A stretch of 64,000 nt of DNA from contig OX387202.1 in NCBI GenBank assembly GCA_947561715.1, positions 12,785,001-12,849,000 on the forward strand, given 5' to 3'. Shown here piece by piece: positions 37,101-47,599 of the stretch (its first letter is position 1; every line of letters starts with the position of its first letter). Below the pieces are notes generated by a model. The model was given only the letters and a program-made list of their open reading frames with translations. It did not search any database and was not told the origin of the DNA. A program made the position numbers and the translations under genes. Source of the DNA: Ascidia mentula. Taxonomy: Eukaryota > Chordata > Ascidiacea > Phlebobranchia > Ascidiidae.

Positions 37101-39861
37101 GAACAGGTTTTATTCACGAATATTAAGTAGTTTTAAAAGACATTAATCGTAATTCGATTCATAGCATTTCAGCATATTGAATAAGTTGACTCTGTCGTAA
37201 GTCGTTTTAAATTCTTACTTTCATTTTCAGCCTATATAGTCTTTGTTGCAAAAAGTTTAGGTTGTTTTTGCACCGGTCACAATTTTGCGATACTAACACA
37301 CAAAGCAACCAGTTCGAAAAATGGTATAAGAGTTGCAAACACACACTCCCTAACCATGGCACCTTTTTCAGGTTGTCCTGTTCCCTTGCTCCCAAGTCGT
37401 TGCGTGTAGCCACCAGATATGTAGGCAGCCAATACCCGTGCAATCTACGTAACACGAGATCTTTCAAACGTCGAGTTCGTTTTAAGTCAAATCCTCGACA
37501 ATCGTTGACTGTGCGATCTTCACATAAACAAGATTAAATTTGCAGCACCTGAGGAAGCGAGATTAAGCTCGCGAAAGCTCGTGCAAACAGAATTGTTTAC
37601 CAGTCAGTCTCAAAACAGTGCACCAGTACTATAGTTATAGACCAGAGACTGACACGGTGCATTAAAGAAACAAACAAGCTTGTTGCTGATGATGTTCAGT
37701 TACTCATGCGAAAAAAGCGACTCTTTTGAAGAAAAGTCCAGTTTATGCCACAGAGTTAGGCTGTACTTCAGGTAGAAAGCGTTACAAAGATGACAATATC
37801 GTTGCGTTGAGTAAGAAAGGCAAACTTTTGGTTATTTAGATTAGTTTAAATTTTAGTTAACCTGGGTAATTTGGATTACACAAAAGCCTGTATTTATTCT
37901 AAGAACATAAATTTGAAAAAGCTACATTAGCTCTGTATAAAACCTATTGTCCTTTTGATGCTCCAAGTCTAACACAATGGCTATGTTAAAAATGTAACGA
38001 ACCAACATTTTTTGTGCGTTTTTGCGCAACACACTACGAGTGATATGTTTTCATTTGGTTTAATCCATTTGTCCTTAAAATAGGACTTTGATCATGAAAA
38101 GTCATGCCATATGCCGTGCGCACGCTTGTACACATAGCGTATATACACGTTTGTGTTGGAAAAAAAGGTAAATTCCCACCAGGGTAAACGGCATCAAGGA
38201 ACACACTGGGCAGACAGTAGGGACTTGATTTCGCGTAGTACTTTAGCTGGATTTCGCGAAGAATCAGATTCCTCTGCGTTTCGTCGCCCAAACGCAATCG
38301 ATCGGCGTCGATCCAAAAACTAAAAATCGAATCGATATAAAATCATAATCGTTTGATCGCAAATATTAACCCACACTGCTTAGAATAACAACCAAGTCGA
38401 AAATGTGCTTTAGAACCTTTACTTAGTGACATGAAGAATTTGTATTAGTTATAAAAGCTGCAAGTGAGCAAGCCTGTGTGTGCTCGCTGATCCTGTTTAA
38501 AAGCTAGTGCTTTGAGTGTGTATTATTACGGAAACAATCGCCAGGTTAGCATCTGCAGTCTATATGGTTCAGATCGTCATTTTCCATACTCGAAGCAATT
38601 TTATAACAAAATATTTTTTGCAGAGTTAATTCGAACACCAAAATGGTAAAGTATAGCTATTTTAGCTTGTTAAAATCGTCGATACGTTTCTATTGCAGTC
38701 ATATACCTAATTATGCACTTGTCGATCTTCGAGTTCGAGACAATGCAGACGAATTTTCGAAAATCCGTGACCTTGCGAAGTTTCTGCTTTCGCAAACGAT
38801 CCAGCAATTCATCATCTGTTTGAAGATGTCACTTTATACGTTAGGTGCGCATTATATTCTGCTATTAATCTTATTTAGCCAGGAGTGTATTTCGTCGGAA
38901 AATTCGTAAGATCGGTAAATGAGAAATTTAGAGGTCCGCCATTAATATTATGGATAATGATGACAACTCACATTATTGAGCATGACCCAAAGAAAACAGG
39001 ACTTTGAAATTTCTTTAATGCAGCAATTATTGTTAATTTACAAATCACATTGTTAAAGTAAATCGGTTTTACCAAATATTTCTTCTGGTGAATTTCGGTC
39101 AGCAGGATTCGCTCGGGCGCTGCGGGAAAACTTCATGTCCAGAAGGTGGCGACAGAGAGAATACTCGGACCAAACAGAAGACCTGGACAAGCAGAAAATG
39201 CACAAATAAATGATTGAAAATTAAAGTGACAAACCATTGCCTGTAGGCCAGAGGAAGTCCCTAAGAGGCCAAACTCAAGGCAGTTAATTGTTTTTGTCAA
39301 TATGTAGAAAGCAGTAGAGCATTTGCTTTTTTTCGGCAAGGTTTTTTAGCTAGTGTGGTGTAACATTGCAATATAACAGAATAATGTAGTTCCACAAATG
39401 TATGATAACGTAGGGTTGTCAAAGCTATGGTTACAAATAGGTTATCATATCTGTGTCAAAAACAGTCTTTGACCGATGAAAGAAAGTCACTTTGACATAC
39501 ATTTAAGTTTTCCTCAAATAGAAACTATTTCTGTTTTTAAAACAGTCATTGCTTGAATTAATTGTAGTGGTGTTTTCAATTGGAAAATAACTTATATGGA
39601 TACTTACTTTAGAAACAGTCCCATGCGGTTGCAAACGGCCCAAATCCACACATGCTCATTCGAAATTTTAGTCTTGTGGTTTGCGCCCCTCAGTGGCGGC
39701 GGGTCGAACATGAACTTGTTGTTTTCTTTCAGAAAAGCCATTTTTTGTCCGAAAATTGGCAAGCAACAAAATTTGTTGAAGAAATCACGAAATATTGGAT
39801 CGTACCAAACAGCTCCACTTAGGTCGGCCCAATGCATCTCTGCAGATCTGCCTGGCTCCAT
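25167..39861 (-). CDS. RGS22: RGS22-like regulator of G-protein signalling
   Basis: Twenty-seven exons on the minus strand: 39608-39861, 39073-39182, 38707-38815, 38180-38319, 37363-37508, 36557-36750, 35695-35850, 34843-35323, 34451-34547, 34035-34384, 33690-33833, 33175-33237, 32967(or 32913)-33026, 32323-32536, 31896-31977, 31512-31616, 30914-31107, 30394-30511, 29826-29925, 29435-29582, 29038-29200, 28599-28737, 27974-28098, 27622-27748, 27170-27290, 25838-25976 and 25167-25272. The total is 4185 nt, giving 1394 aa (human RGS22 is 1264). The N-terminus (DPIFRDFFNKFCCLPIFG) matches the conserved start of RGS22. RGS-type helices are clear in exons 3-6 (SFWIDADRLRL), 17-19 (LLEVLRDPLHFEFFKRYMK) and 20-23 (FLPNDLAFWQEADRY). 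A long acidic, Ser-rich linker is encoded by exon 8. In vertebrates RGS22 is expressed in testis and binds G-alpha subunits. Exon 13 has only weak donors. One intron carries a 167-bp palindrome. Confidence 0.93.
26430..26801. repeat. Perfect 167-bp palindrome with 38-bp spacer
   Basis: The left arm 26430-26596 and the right arm 26635-26801 are exact reverse complements at every position I compared. The element lies in the intron between exons 25 and 26 of the RGS22-like gene. Each arm carries a hammerhead-like core, CTGAAGA, a GCTTT/AAAGC hairpin and GAAAC (right arm 26713-26755 on plus, left arm 26476-26518 on minus). A diverged relative of the left arm lies just upstream near 26074-26280, so the palindrome may be a fold-back copy of a local repeat. 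Confidence 0.95.
30620..30735 (+). mobile_element. tRNA-derived SINE copy
   Basis: This is a degenerate tRNA head (TCAGTTGTTAGAGCGTCGGG, GGTTAGCCCAGAG) followed by the family tail AAAAGTGGCTGATCCAGC and GCAATGCC...CCTGTAAACC. The tail also occurs at 36300-36350 and 58992-59283. It lies in the intron between RGS22-like exons 17 and 18. Confidence 0.7.
31187..31463. mobile_element. hAT-like MITE, family 2
   Basis: It has 15-bp perfect terminal inverted repeats, CAGTGGTTCCCAACC and GGTTGGGAACCACTG, with about 247 bp of interior. I see no convincing 8-bp target duplication and no coding capacity. It sits between exons 16 and 17 of the RGS22-like gene. Confidence 0.75.
33284..33325. repeat. Short AT/ACGTGC tandem repeat
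   Basis: Two and a half units of about 18 bp (ATATATATGTACGTGC) lie in an RGS22-like intron. Confidence 0.7.
36300..36355 (+). mobile_element. SINE tail fragment
   Basis: The block GTGGCTAATCCAGCTATAGG...GCAAAGCCTGTAAACCTAGTGATC matches the non-tRNA tail of the SINE family seen at 30690-30735 and 59240-59300. No tRNA head is attached. Confidence 0.5.
36789..36957. mobile_element. MITE with about 35-bp inverted ends (AGCTAATATGCTG family)
   Basis: The left end contains AAAGCTAATATGCTGTTATA and the right end TATAGCAGCATATTAGCTTT, so the ends are inverted repeats extending over about 35 bp with small gaps. Related copies lie at 49690-49860 and 53575-53750. No coding capacity. It is in the intron between exons 5 and 6 of the RGS22-like gene. 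Confidence 0.75.
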
Positions 39862-40779
39862 GTCTAATCGGTAAAGGATTCAAAAGCCACAAGTTTATAC
39901 ACACAGACGCATTACAGTATTGACGTCCATAGCCTACTCCGAAAGCATTCATTCAAAAAACGGACAATTTATTTGTTATCTATTTAGATTAGGCACTAAC
40001 GTTTATTTATCAATGCCAGCTGGCAATTTAAAAATCAGACATATCCAGCAGCCTCTGGAAATGTTCACATGGCACTATACTATTTCTACAGTATTATACA
40101 AAATTAAAGACATGCCAACCTGTAAGCTATGACACGAGCTTTAAACAACCAGGGCAGTACAATAAATTATAAACGTTTCTTGACTTCCGTGCATTACTTT
40201 GCCCCAATAAAATAATGAGAATTGTCCACTGAATTGCTGGCAGCAAATGTCGCCATGACGAAGACAATGCCATTTGTCAACTGACATTCATACATATGGT
40301 GACTACACAATTAATTAAACCTACTGTCTACAATGCTTTGTTGCCTATTATGTTTGTACCAGCAATCGGGTTTTTAACGTTCAGTTTTATTGCAACCTGT
40401 TAATGGAAAAAAATTCTGCGCTTGTTTTTACAACGAAGATATGTTTTAGGGCTGCATTTGAATAACGCACAGGTTTAGACAGTCGTTTTGATGTTTCTAT
40501 TTTAGCTAAATTAACAGTGTTAGTATTCCTACAATAATCGAAACGACAGATATACATATAATCTACCCAATTACTACCAATATTAACATAGAATTTTGTT
40601 TTTCTTTATTTTAACCCAAAGTTCTAACGATAAGAGAAGCTTTGCTGAATAAGTATTGTAAATTAAGAACGTTCCCTATGTTACTGTTGAATAAAAAGAA
40701 ACACTCATTTTAATTATTTATTTGCTTGTTATTTGAAGCAACTTCATGCACAATCGTTTTCGACAACATTGTACAGAAC
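39862..40779. other. Intergenic region between the RGS22-like gene and the peptide cluster
   Basis: This is the RGS22-like 5' flank together with the 3' flank of secreted peptide 1. The latter has a poly(A) signal (TTTATT on plus) at 40717-40722. The part from about 40610 on is repeated near 44430-44560 as part of the peptide-gene duplication. No exon was recognised. Confidence 0.5.
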
Positions 40780-41055
40780 TTAAACGTCTTCTTCTCTGAA
40801 AATTTCGTTTGCAGCTTCTTGAATTGCCATCATCTCGTCAATTTCCTGCTGTCGCATTGCTACAACACATGTACAAATTCGTGAAAATGATTAAAGTTAG
40901 TTAGAAACATAAATACTGTAGTTTCGGTTTTTGGGCCTACCGATGCTTTCTTCAGGCATTCCTCCGGTACCTCTCCTGCGTCGCCAAGCGTCAGTGGTTT
41001 TCGAGCACATCAACATAACACATGCAAAGAGCACAAAAAATGTTACTTTGTTCAT
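40780..41055 (-). CDS. Small secreted peptide precursor 1 (cationic core, acidic tail)
   Basis: Two exons, 40941-41055 and 40780-40859, join in phase 1 across an 81-bp GT-AG intron and encode 64 aa. Residues 1-23 form a typical signal peptide (MNKVTFFVLFACVMLMC, then SKTTDA) with likely cleavage before Trp24. The mature start is WRRRRGTGG, strongly basic. The tail from about residue 37 is acidic and amphipathic (EIDEMMAIQEAANEIF, ending REEDV). There are no cysteines after the signal peptide. The order of signal, short cationic part and anionic tail is that of tunicate antimicrobial-peptide precursors; I infer a host-defence or signalling peptide but cannot name the family. AATAAA lies 58 bp past the stop. 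Two paralogues follow within 4 kb on the same strand. Confidence 0.8.
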
Positions 41056-41109
41056 GTTCACAGCTTACACAGGCCTGTTTTGCTGATCAAAAAAATGCTG
41101 AGTTAATTT

Positions 41110-41153
41110 TGTTTTACGCTGTGCTGTTATACTGCATATTTTAATTAGCAATA
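41110..41153 (-). promoter_or_regulatory. Conserved upstream block of the peptide genes
   Basis: A 35-bp stretch (on plus CTGTGCTGTTATACTGCATA, then TTTTAATTAGCAA) starting about 60 bp upstream of the ATG of peptide 1 is repeated almost unchanged upstream of peptide 2 at 42839-42873. It is absent upstream of peptide 3, where other sequence has been joined. Conservation within otherwise diverged flanks suggests a core promoter or enhancer, but this is inference. Confidence 0.35.
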
Positions 41154-41170
41154 AATTAACTTAAAACAGT

Positions 41171-42286
41171 GTTACTCTTTTTCCTGTAGCCTCCACATAA
41201 TCAGCTTATTGATTTAAGAACGACTCACTCAAAACCGATGAAAAATATGACGTACACTTTTTTGCCCTATTACACTGCGTTTGAATTAAGATTCTTCGAC
41301 TAAGACTTTGTGACTATAGCTTTGCCCATTGCGTAAAATGGATAAACAAGTTTTTTTCTGTTGGTTAAATACCACGTTTTGAACACACTTGGACATTGTG
41401 TCTAAATTTAGTTGCAGTTGACACTATTTAACGCCGGTTCTCACACATATAGGAAATTTCTCCATTGTTTCATTTCCTACCATACGGTTTGGAAAGGCAT
41501 CCATATGTGAAATTTGATGTCCATGATATCAGTGTTTCTTTGAATATCTCGTCCGCCAAACCCAATATAACTTAAGTTTAAACCAACAAACCGTCACGGA
41601 AACATATACATTTTCAACCTAAATTCTCAAATATATCATATGATTTTCTCCAACTACTACCACCACGTTTGGACTCTCCTCGGGGCGTTTAAGGTCTGTC
41701 GATGTGGATCAAAGGAAACGTTCTGAGAACCGAGTTGGCGTTTGCGTTTCGATGGGTTTTGCGTTGGCCATCAGCACAGCCGCGTGGCCAACTTTCGTCA
41801 CATGCAACTTGTCGCAAACCCATCACCTCCCCAGTGCGACTGGCTGTGATCCTACTGCAGACGGTGATTCTCCGTGAGGAAATAACCTTTACATGGGCGC
41901 CTGACTCAATAACCTTTATGATTTTATCGGTGACCATATCATTTTATTTTTTTGTATATTTTTCATCCGCTAGTTTCTTTTTTTTTGCAAAATAACCATG
42001 ATAAACATGATTTGCTGCACTTTCACTACAATTTTCTAACTAAACATAGCATTGTTAAATGAAGTATTCAAACCCCTGATGGATTCAATTTAAACAAAAC
42101 GGCATGAAGGTGTTATTGGGAAATTTGCTCATATATATTCCATTTCTGTAGTTTATGAAAGTTCTTCTCTAAACTGTTACGCCACCAAACCGACATATAT
42201 CTAAATTATTCATTTTCTTGTTGTTTGAATGAAATTCATGCACAATTGTTTTCAAAACCATGGTGCAGAATTTAACAGATATTCTT
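41171..42286. other. Spacer between peptide genes 1 and 2
   Basis: About 1.1 kb. Short segments resemble the spacer upstream of peptide 2 and hence an older duplication of the whole unit. No coding exon, tRNA or named repeat was recognised. Confidence 0.45.
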
Positions 42287-42643
42287 CTATAAGAATTTCA
42301 TTTCAACTGTAGACGCCACAGTATCTTGAAATGCCATCATTCCGCCCATTCCGTGTTGTCTCATTGCTGCACAAAACATAGCATAGGGAAATGCTTTAAC
42401 CAAGGGTTGTTTTTAAACGTAGTTACTTTCGCAATTTATGAAAACGTTTTTTCGACGTATTATGTTCAACAATGGCATTTAAAAACATATATCCTTTAGG
42501 TTTTGGTGCTTACCGGTGCTTTCGTCAGAGCTTGATGCGACACCAGAACGTCGCCTGGGGCTCTTGCGCCGCCAAGCTTCAGTGGTCTTCGAGCACATCA
42601 ACATAACAAATGCAAAGAGTACAACAATTTTTACTTTGTTCAT
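42287..42643 (-). CDS. Small secreted peptide precursor 2 (diverged copy)
   Basis: Exons 42514-42643 and 42287-42366 join in phase 1 and encode 69 aa. The signal peptide (MNKVKIVVLFAFVMLMC, SKTTEA) is close to that of copy 1. The putative mature start is WRRKSPRRRSGVASSSDEST, longer and with six basic residues. Exon 2 keeps the AMRQ start and the MMAFQ core, but the acidic tail is lost and the end is VEMKFL. The canonical poly(A) signal found in the other copies is not evident. It may be a functionally diverged member or one drifting under weak constraint. The signal peptide and splice sites remain intact, which argues against a simple pseudogene. Confidence 0.75.
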
Positions 42644-44608
42644 GGTCACATCTCGCACAGCCCTGTTTTGTTGGTCAAAAAAAGCTGAGTTAATTCTATG
42701 GCTAACGAAGACTCAGGTTAAAGCTAAACAGACGTACGGATTATTTATAATATTTTTTGCTGATCTGTTACTGAGTCTCCGTTGGCCATAGAGACAACAG
42801 GCGATTCAAGTAAATGAACTTTCATTTGGGGTATCTTTGCTGTGCTGTTATACTGCATATTTTAATTAGCAACAAATTTGATTTGAAAACAGTGAATCTC
42901 AAATTCCTTTCCTGTAAGCTCCGCATGAACAGCTTAAATTAGTACTAGTTTAGCGAAATACAGATTATTAGCCAACGCGTTTGGGCTACAATTTTTGGAC
43001 TTTGCAACTACAGTTCCTCCCATTGCGCAAAACTGTTAATGGAGTTTTTCCATCTGCACTTTAAACAACGTTTTGAATGCATGTGCTACGCTACTTCGAA
43101 TACACTTGGTCATTTTGTTAAAGCCAAATTTAGTTGTTGCCATTGATTGATTACTGGCGGTTCTGAAATAGATAAGAAGTTCATTACATCAGTTTTTTCG
43201 AAGCCGACAGTAGCTTAGGGAAATCTCAATATTTAGTGATGGAAACCTAGAGTTCCACAAAATCCCACGAAACAAACGTTGAAGATTTTACATGTGTATA
43301 TTTACGCGAAAGAACAAGACAAACTGAATTGCACAATCAAGACCACGCGAATACTCAAAACATGTATTTTTATGTTATCACGCACCACATTTAGTTCCAA
43401 ATAGAAGAGCTGAGCAGTAGGGGACACACGTTTGTAGTCCAAGCAACGAATTGAAATGACCTGGTATATCAGCAGCTAGTACCAATAAATATCACATTTA
43501 ACAGTACATTAGGTGGTTTAAATTGAAAGCTAGGTATTTAGAAATATACGCCATTAGGGAGAAAAACTCGGGATTGATAAAGTTTTCAAAACTTGAAGCA
43601 GAACGAATTGGGGAATTCGTGATAGGACACAGATGGGGCAATATACTCAGACACGTTGGCTACATAAAATCACGAATAACTGTTTAATCAGATTAATTAC
43701 CGTGCCTTATCAATCTTTATATGTATACAAGCTAAATTCTCTTGAATTTGACTTCTTTCTTCGACCGCCTTGAGCTTGTTTTTTTTGTATTGCATTGTGT
43801 TTATTTTAACCTGACGAAGCAAGGGGAACTCGAGAAAGCTAGTGTAATTTTTGTAATACAAAAGTTAGTCTTTTACAAAAGAGTGCCTGTTCAAGAGAAT
43901 TTAGCTTGTGTTTAGTCAGAGCCTTTTTTAATTTCGCTTGCTTGGATCATCGCAACGGAATTTTCCTATTTTCTGCAGCAGGACAGGATGCCGCCAGCGT
44001 AAAATTAAACTTTACGAAAGTTTTCAAGCCATCTGGTTTTGTGTAGAAAAATTAGGAACTTATTTGTGTCTAACACATATATATAATCTAGCGACCTGAA
44101 AATGGCACGATGGAAGTAAAAGAATATAGAAAAAATCTGTTGCAGAAATTCGCCGCTGATTCTTTCTAAATGTAGCGCTAGTGGGTGAAATTCTACATAC
44201 TGAATAAAACTGCAACAAAAGCAAACAAATCAACGTAGCACAAGCAACGAATTTGTTTGGAGCTGTACTATTTTGCTCCATATTGGTTTGGTCTTGCGTG
44301 AAGGTCCTTTCCTTTGAGCGAAATACAGATCATTAGCCAACGGTTATGGGTTACGATTCTTCGGCTCCAACTTGGTAACTACTTCAAAAAAAAAAGAAAA
44401 TGCTTGCAGTCCTATTTTAACGTAATGATAGGTGTTTTAAATGCTCCCAAAGTTCTAACGAAAAGAAAAGCTTTGCTGAATAAGTATTGTAAATTAACAA
44501 CGTTCCCTATGGTACTGTTGAATAAAAAGAAACTCATTTAATTCTTTTATTTGCTTGTTATTTGAAGCAACTCCATGCACAATCGTTTTCGACAACATTG
44601 CACAGAAC
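42644..44608. other. Spacer between peptide genes 2 and 3, with duplicated segments
   Basis: It includes the conserved upstream block of peptide 2 (42839-42873). At 43255-43500 and 43980-44060 it holds diverged copies of the 3' flank of the duplicated RALGAPB exons (compare 47800-47960 and 48240-48310). A degenerate hammerhead-like motif lies at 43809-43845. The last part, 44430-44608, repeats the 3' flank of peptide 1. Confidence 0.5.
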
Positions 44609-44890
44609 TTAAACGTCTTCTTCTCTGAAAATTTCGTTTGCAGCTTCTTGAATTGCCATCATCTCGTCAATTTCCTGCTGCCGCATTACTACAACACATG
44701 TACAAATTGGTGAAAATGATTAAAGTTAGTTAAAAACATAGATACTGTAGTTTCGGTTTTTGGGCATACCGGTGCTTTCTTCTGAGATTGATGCTTCATT
44801 AGAACGTCTCCTGTTCCACCAAGCGGCAGTGTTATTCAAGCACATCAACATAACACATGCAAAGAGCACCAAAAATGTTACTTTGTTCAT
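44609..44890 (-). CDS. Small secreted peptide precursor 3
   Basis: Exons 44770-44890 and 44609-44688 join in phase 1 across an 81-bp intron and encode 66 aa. The signal peptide (MNKVTFLVLFACVMLMC, LNNTAA) and the C-terminal half (MRQQEIDEMMAIQEAANEIF, REEDV) are almost identical to copy 1. Exon 2 differs at 2 of 80 bases and the intron at 4 of 81. The middle is very different: WWNRRRSNEASISEEST against WRRRRGTGGMPEESI. AATAAA lies 58 bp past the stop. About 45 bp upstream of the ATG the flank switches to a segment duplicated at 50818, so this copy has lost the upstream block of copies 1 and 2. Confidence 0.8.
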
Positions 44891-44934
44891 GGTCACAGCT
44901 TACACAGGCCTGTTTTGCTGATCAAAATGCTGAG

Positions 44935-45602
44935 TACAACACAGCTGCATTGTTTACATTTTTCTGGGAACTGAAACGTAATATACAATTTTCTTTTTAT
45001 CTGGCAAGGTTCGCAAACCGACCGATTACTGTGGCCAAAACATCCATCATTAATAACATTCTGCCTCGTATCAGGGACAGTAAGCGTTGTTCATAGATTC
45101 TTCGCAACCAATACATTGAAATGCTGCCATATATGTGCTGTTGTATTATTTTGGCGGCAAAGTTTGTTGCTAACGATAAGAAGCTCTTTCATGGTAGGCT
45201 GCATCTACGCCCACGATGGGTAAAATAGCACGTGGGCAAAGATTTAACGGAAATCGTTATAAAAATGTTTGTTGATAATTTTTGCGTTTGTGTTGTGTGA
45301 TATCAGAATGATTTCACGTTTGGAAATTTTCAGTTTTGAAAATACTGTATATATCATTTACCCTTACCGGAGAGTTATGTTATGTCAATGCTTATGCAGA
45401 AAACTTGCAGCTTCTCGATGAAGCAAACCAAGGCGTAAATGGCGCAATTCAGTCTGCATTGGCCCTATTGCTAATACCGTGGTGCAATAGCTTGACGGAA
45501 GTCAGTATCGAACCCACGTTCCGCTGCATTGTGTGCGCATCGCGGCTATAATGTGGCAGCAAGCAAGCATATATCTAATGAGTTAATTTCGGACGCCACG
45601 GA
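44935..45602. repeat. Segmental duplication A, copy 1
   Basis: About 670 bp nearly identical to 50818-51478, starting TACAACACAGCTGCATTG and ending near TTTCGGACGCCA. It holds a 71-codon plus-strand ORF (45336-45551) that is also open in the other copy, but without signs of selection. Its end portion recurs a third time at 50340-50490, and a middle block recurs at 47050-47140. Confidence 0.85.
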
Positions 45603-47599
45603 AAGATTTTGACCCACCGAACAGAACTCCTAATATGTTAACATTGAAAAATTGATCCAAACTAAATTGAAAATATGCTTATTATGAACAAAACACATTT
45701 CTAGATTGTAACATATTGCTCTTTAAAATCTGAGAAATAAACACGTAATGGTAACCTTGCTTAGTAACTACGGGTTTGCTTCTTATTCGTACAAGAATGT
45801 GTTTTCTGCATCTCGACATCAATCGTTTTCACAAAATTTAGTTTTGGCTGGCTTAAAATTCAGTGGCAGGTATAGATGTTATTCTAATGCACCTGAAGAA
45901 ATGCTTATAAATGACTTGAATCAATAATGGTTCTTTGTTATTAAAGCCCCAAAGTAACTAAGGACTGGACAACTGTTTGAGGTTTTGCGTTTAATTGTTT
46001 TTGTCTCAAATGTTTTCAGAATAATATTCAAAATTTCATACGTAGCCTATAAGTTCCATTAATTTTTCAGCTATTGTGTTGTTTTCTTTTCTATAATGGT
46101 GTACGTAAGTCAACATAATTAAAATATAAAAGTCAAATTTGTCATCTAGCATAAATCTTTATAGTAACGTCGTTTTTATATCATGTGGCAGATCGATTGG
46201 CAAAACTGTAACCTATACTGTGTGCCGCTAAGTATTAAGGAAATTGGCACCGAACACACGCAGCATTGTAGCTGCTGCAGAAATCTGGTTTTTGACACCG
46301 ACTTGGTTTGGAAAACGTGCTGGTACCAAGTTTAATCCGGTAACATATTTTTCAAATAACTCTTAAAGCACTCGATCCTGTAATCCCAACTCTGTGCCAT
46401 TAATTTTCATTTTTATAATATTTAAAAACCATTTCCCATTGAAAACAAAGTTCAAGTCGGCATCTGGTATCGTAATATTAACACACCTTTAGCCTACAAT
46501 GTTTAAACTTTGAAGGTAGACAATGTTTGTTTCATCACGTTTGTTTCCAGTAAAAAGAAAGTATACGGTTTCACAATTCTTACATAGCGTGCTGCATTTT
46601 GAATGTATGTTATCCGCTATTCCTTTATGTTTTCACGCATGTATATTTGCTCCATGTAAATACCTTACATAAACTGATTTCTTTCTGATAGATATTCAAC
46701 ACCCTCAGTAAGGAAACAAAACGTTGTTGGAATATGAATGATGTTTATGTTCAAAAGTAACTTAACACTTGATGTTTCCCTGATACTTGTTAATGAGTGC
46801 CCTAAGTTTACCTGCTGAGAACTGCTTCGAAAGAAAGTTGTTTGTACCGGAATATTTGTTTAGGATTCTTTTTACAATTGATCCATTTTATAGTAAAGAC
46901 CAGTTCAGCCACCTCTTATGCCACAACCGCTTTGACTTTTTTTGCTTTAATTTCTGAAAATTCAAAGAAAAAAAAGACGCAGGTGGTACCCGATATTAAA
47001 ATGTTGCCATATGTGTTGATGTAGGGTTGATATGGAGACAAAATTTATTGTTTTAACAATAAGAAGCTCTTTCCTGGTAGGCTGCATCTACGCCCACGAT
47101 GGGCAAAAAATAACACGTGGGCAATGAATTAACGGAAATCATTATCAAAGCGTTGCAGTAAGTTTTGCACTGTTAGGTTTTTCAGAAACTCGAAATTTTA
47201 TGGTATCCTTGATTATGGCAACTAAAGTAAGAAGAACCAAGGAAATTAGTTTTATACTGGGATTTTAATTCGTCTTACCTGGATTGGAGTGAATGCTGTA
47301 ACTGCATTACAAAATACATGTCCCGTCACGTCATTATTGCGCAATGGTGCTGCTTGTTCGAGTCTTAACTTGGATGGATAACCAAGCAAGAAGATTTTGC
47401 AAAACAAGCAATTCACACATTTTTTAAAACCATTTTGGGGGTGATTTGTAATTACAAATAGTTTATGTTTCTTAGATATCTTGGACATTGCATGCTGTAA
47501 CTTGAACCTCGCGGTTTATTGATATTAATGCCAAGGAAACAAGGTTTTAGATATACATATATATATATATATATACCTACATGGCGTCACTGGTGGTCA
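45603..47599. other. Unannotated spacer with partial repeats
   Basis: About 2 kb of AT-rich sequence present between duplications A and B here but absent from the second unit, where A and B are joined directly at about 51480. It contains a third copy of a block from A (47050-47140) and an (AT)n microsatellite near 47551-47575. No exon was recognised. Confidence 0.5.

Noticed and set aside
45336-45551. 71-codon plus-strand ORF also open at 51217-51432
   Set aside because: Both copies lie in a recent segmental duplication and differ by about six residues with no excess of silent changes, so openness is explained by youth rather than function. No domain or signal peptide is convincing.
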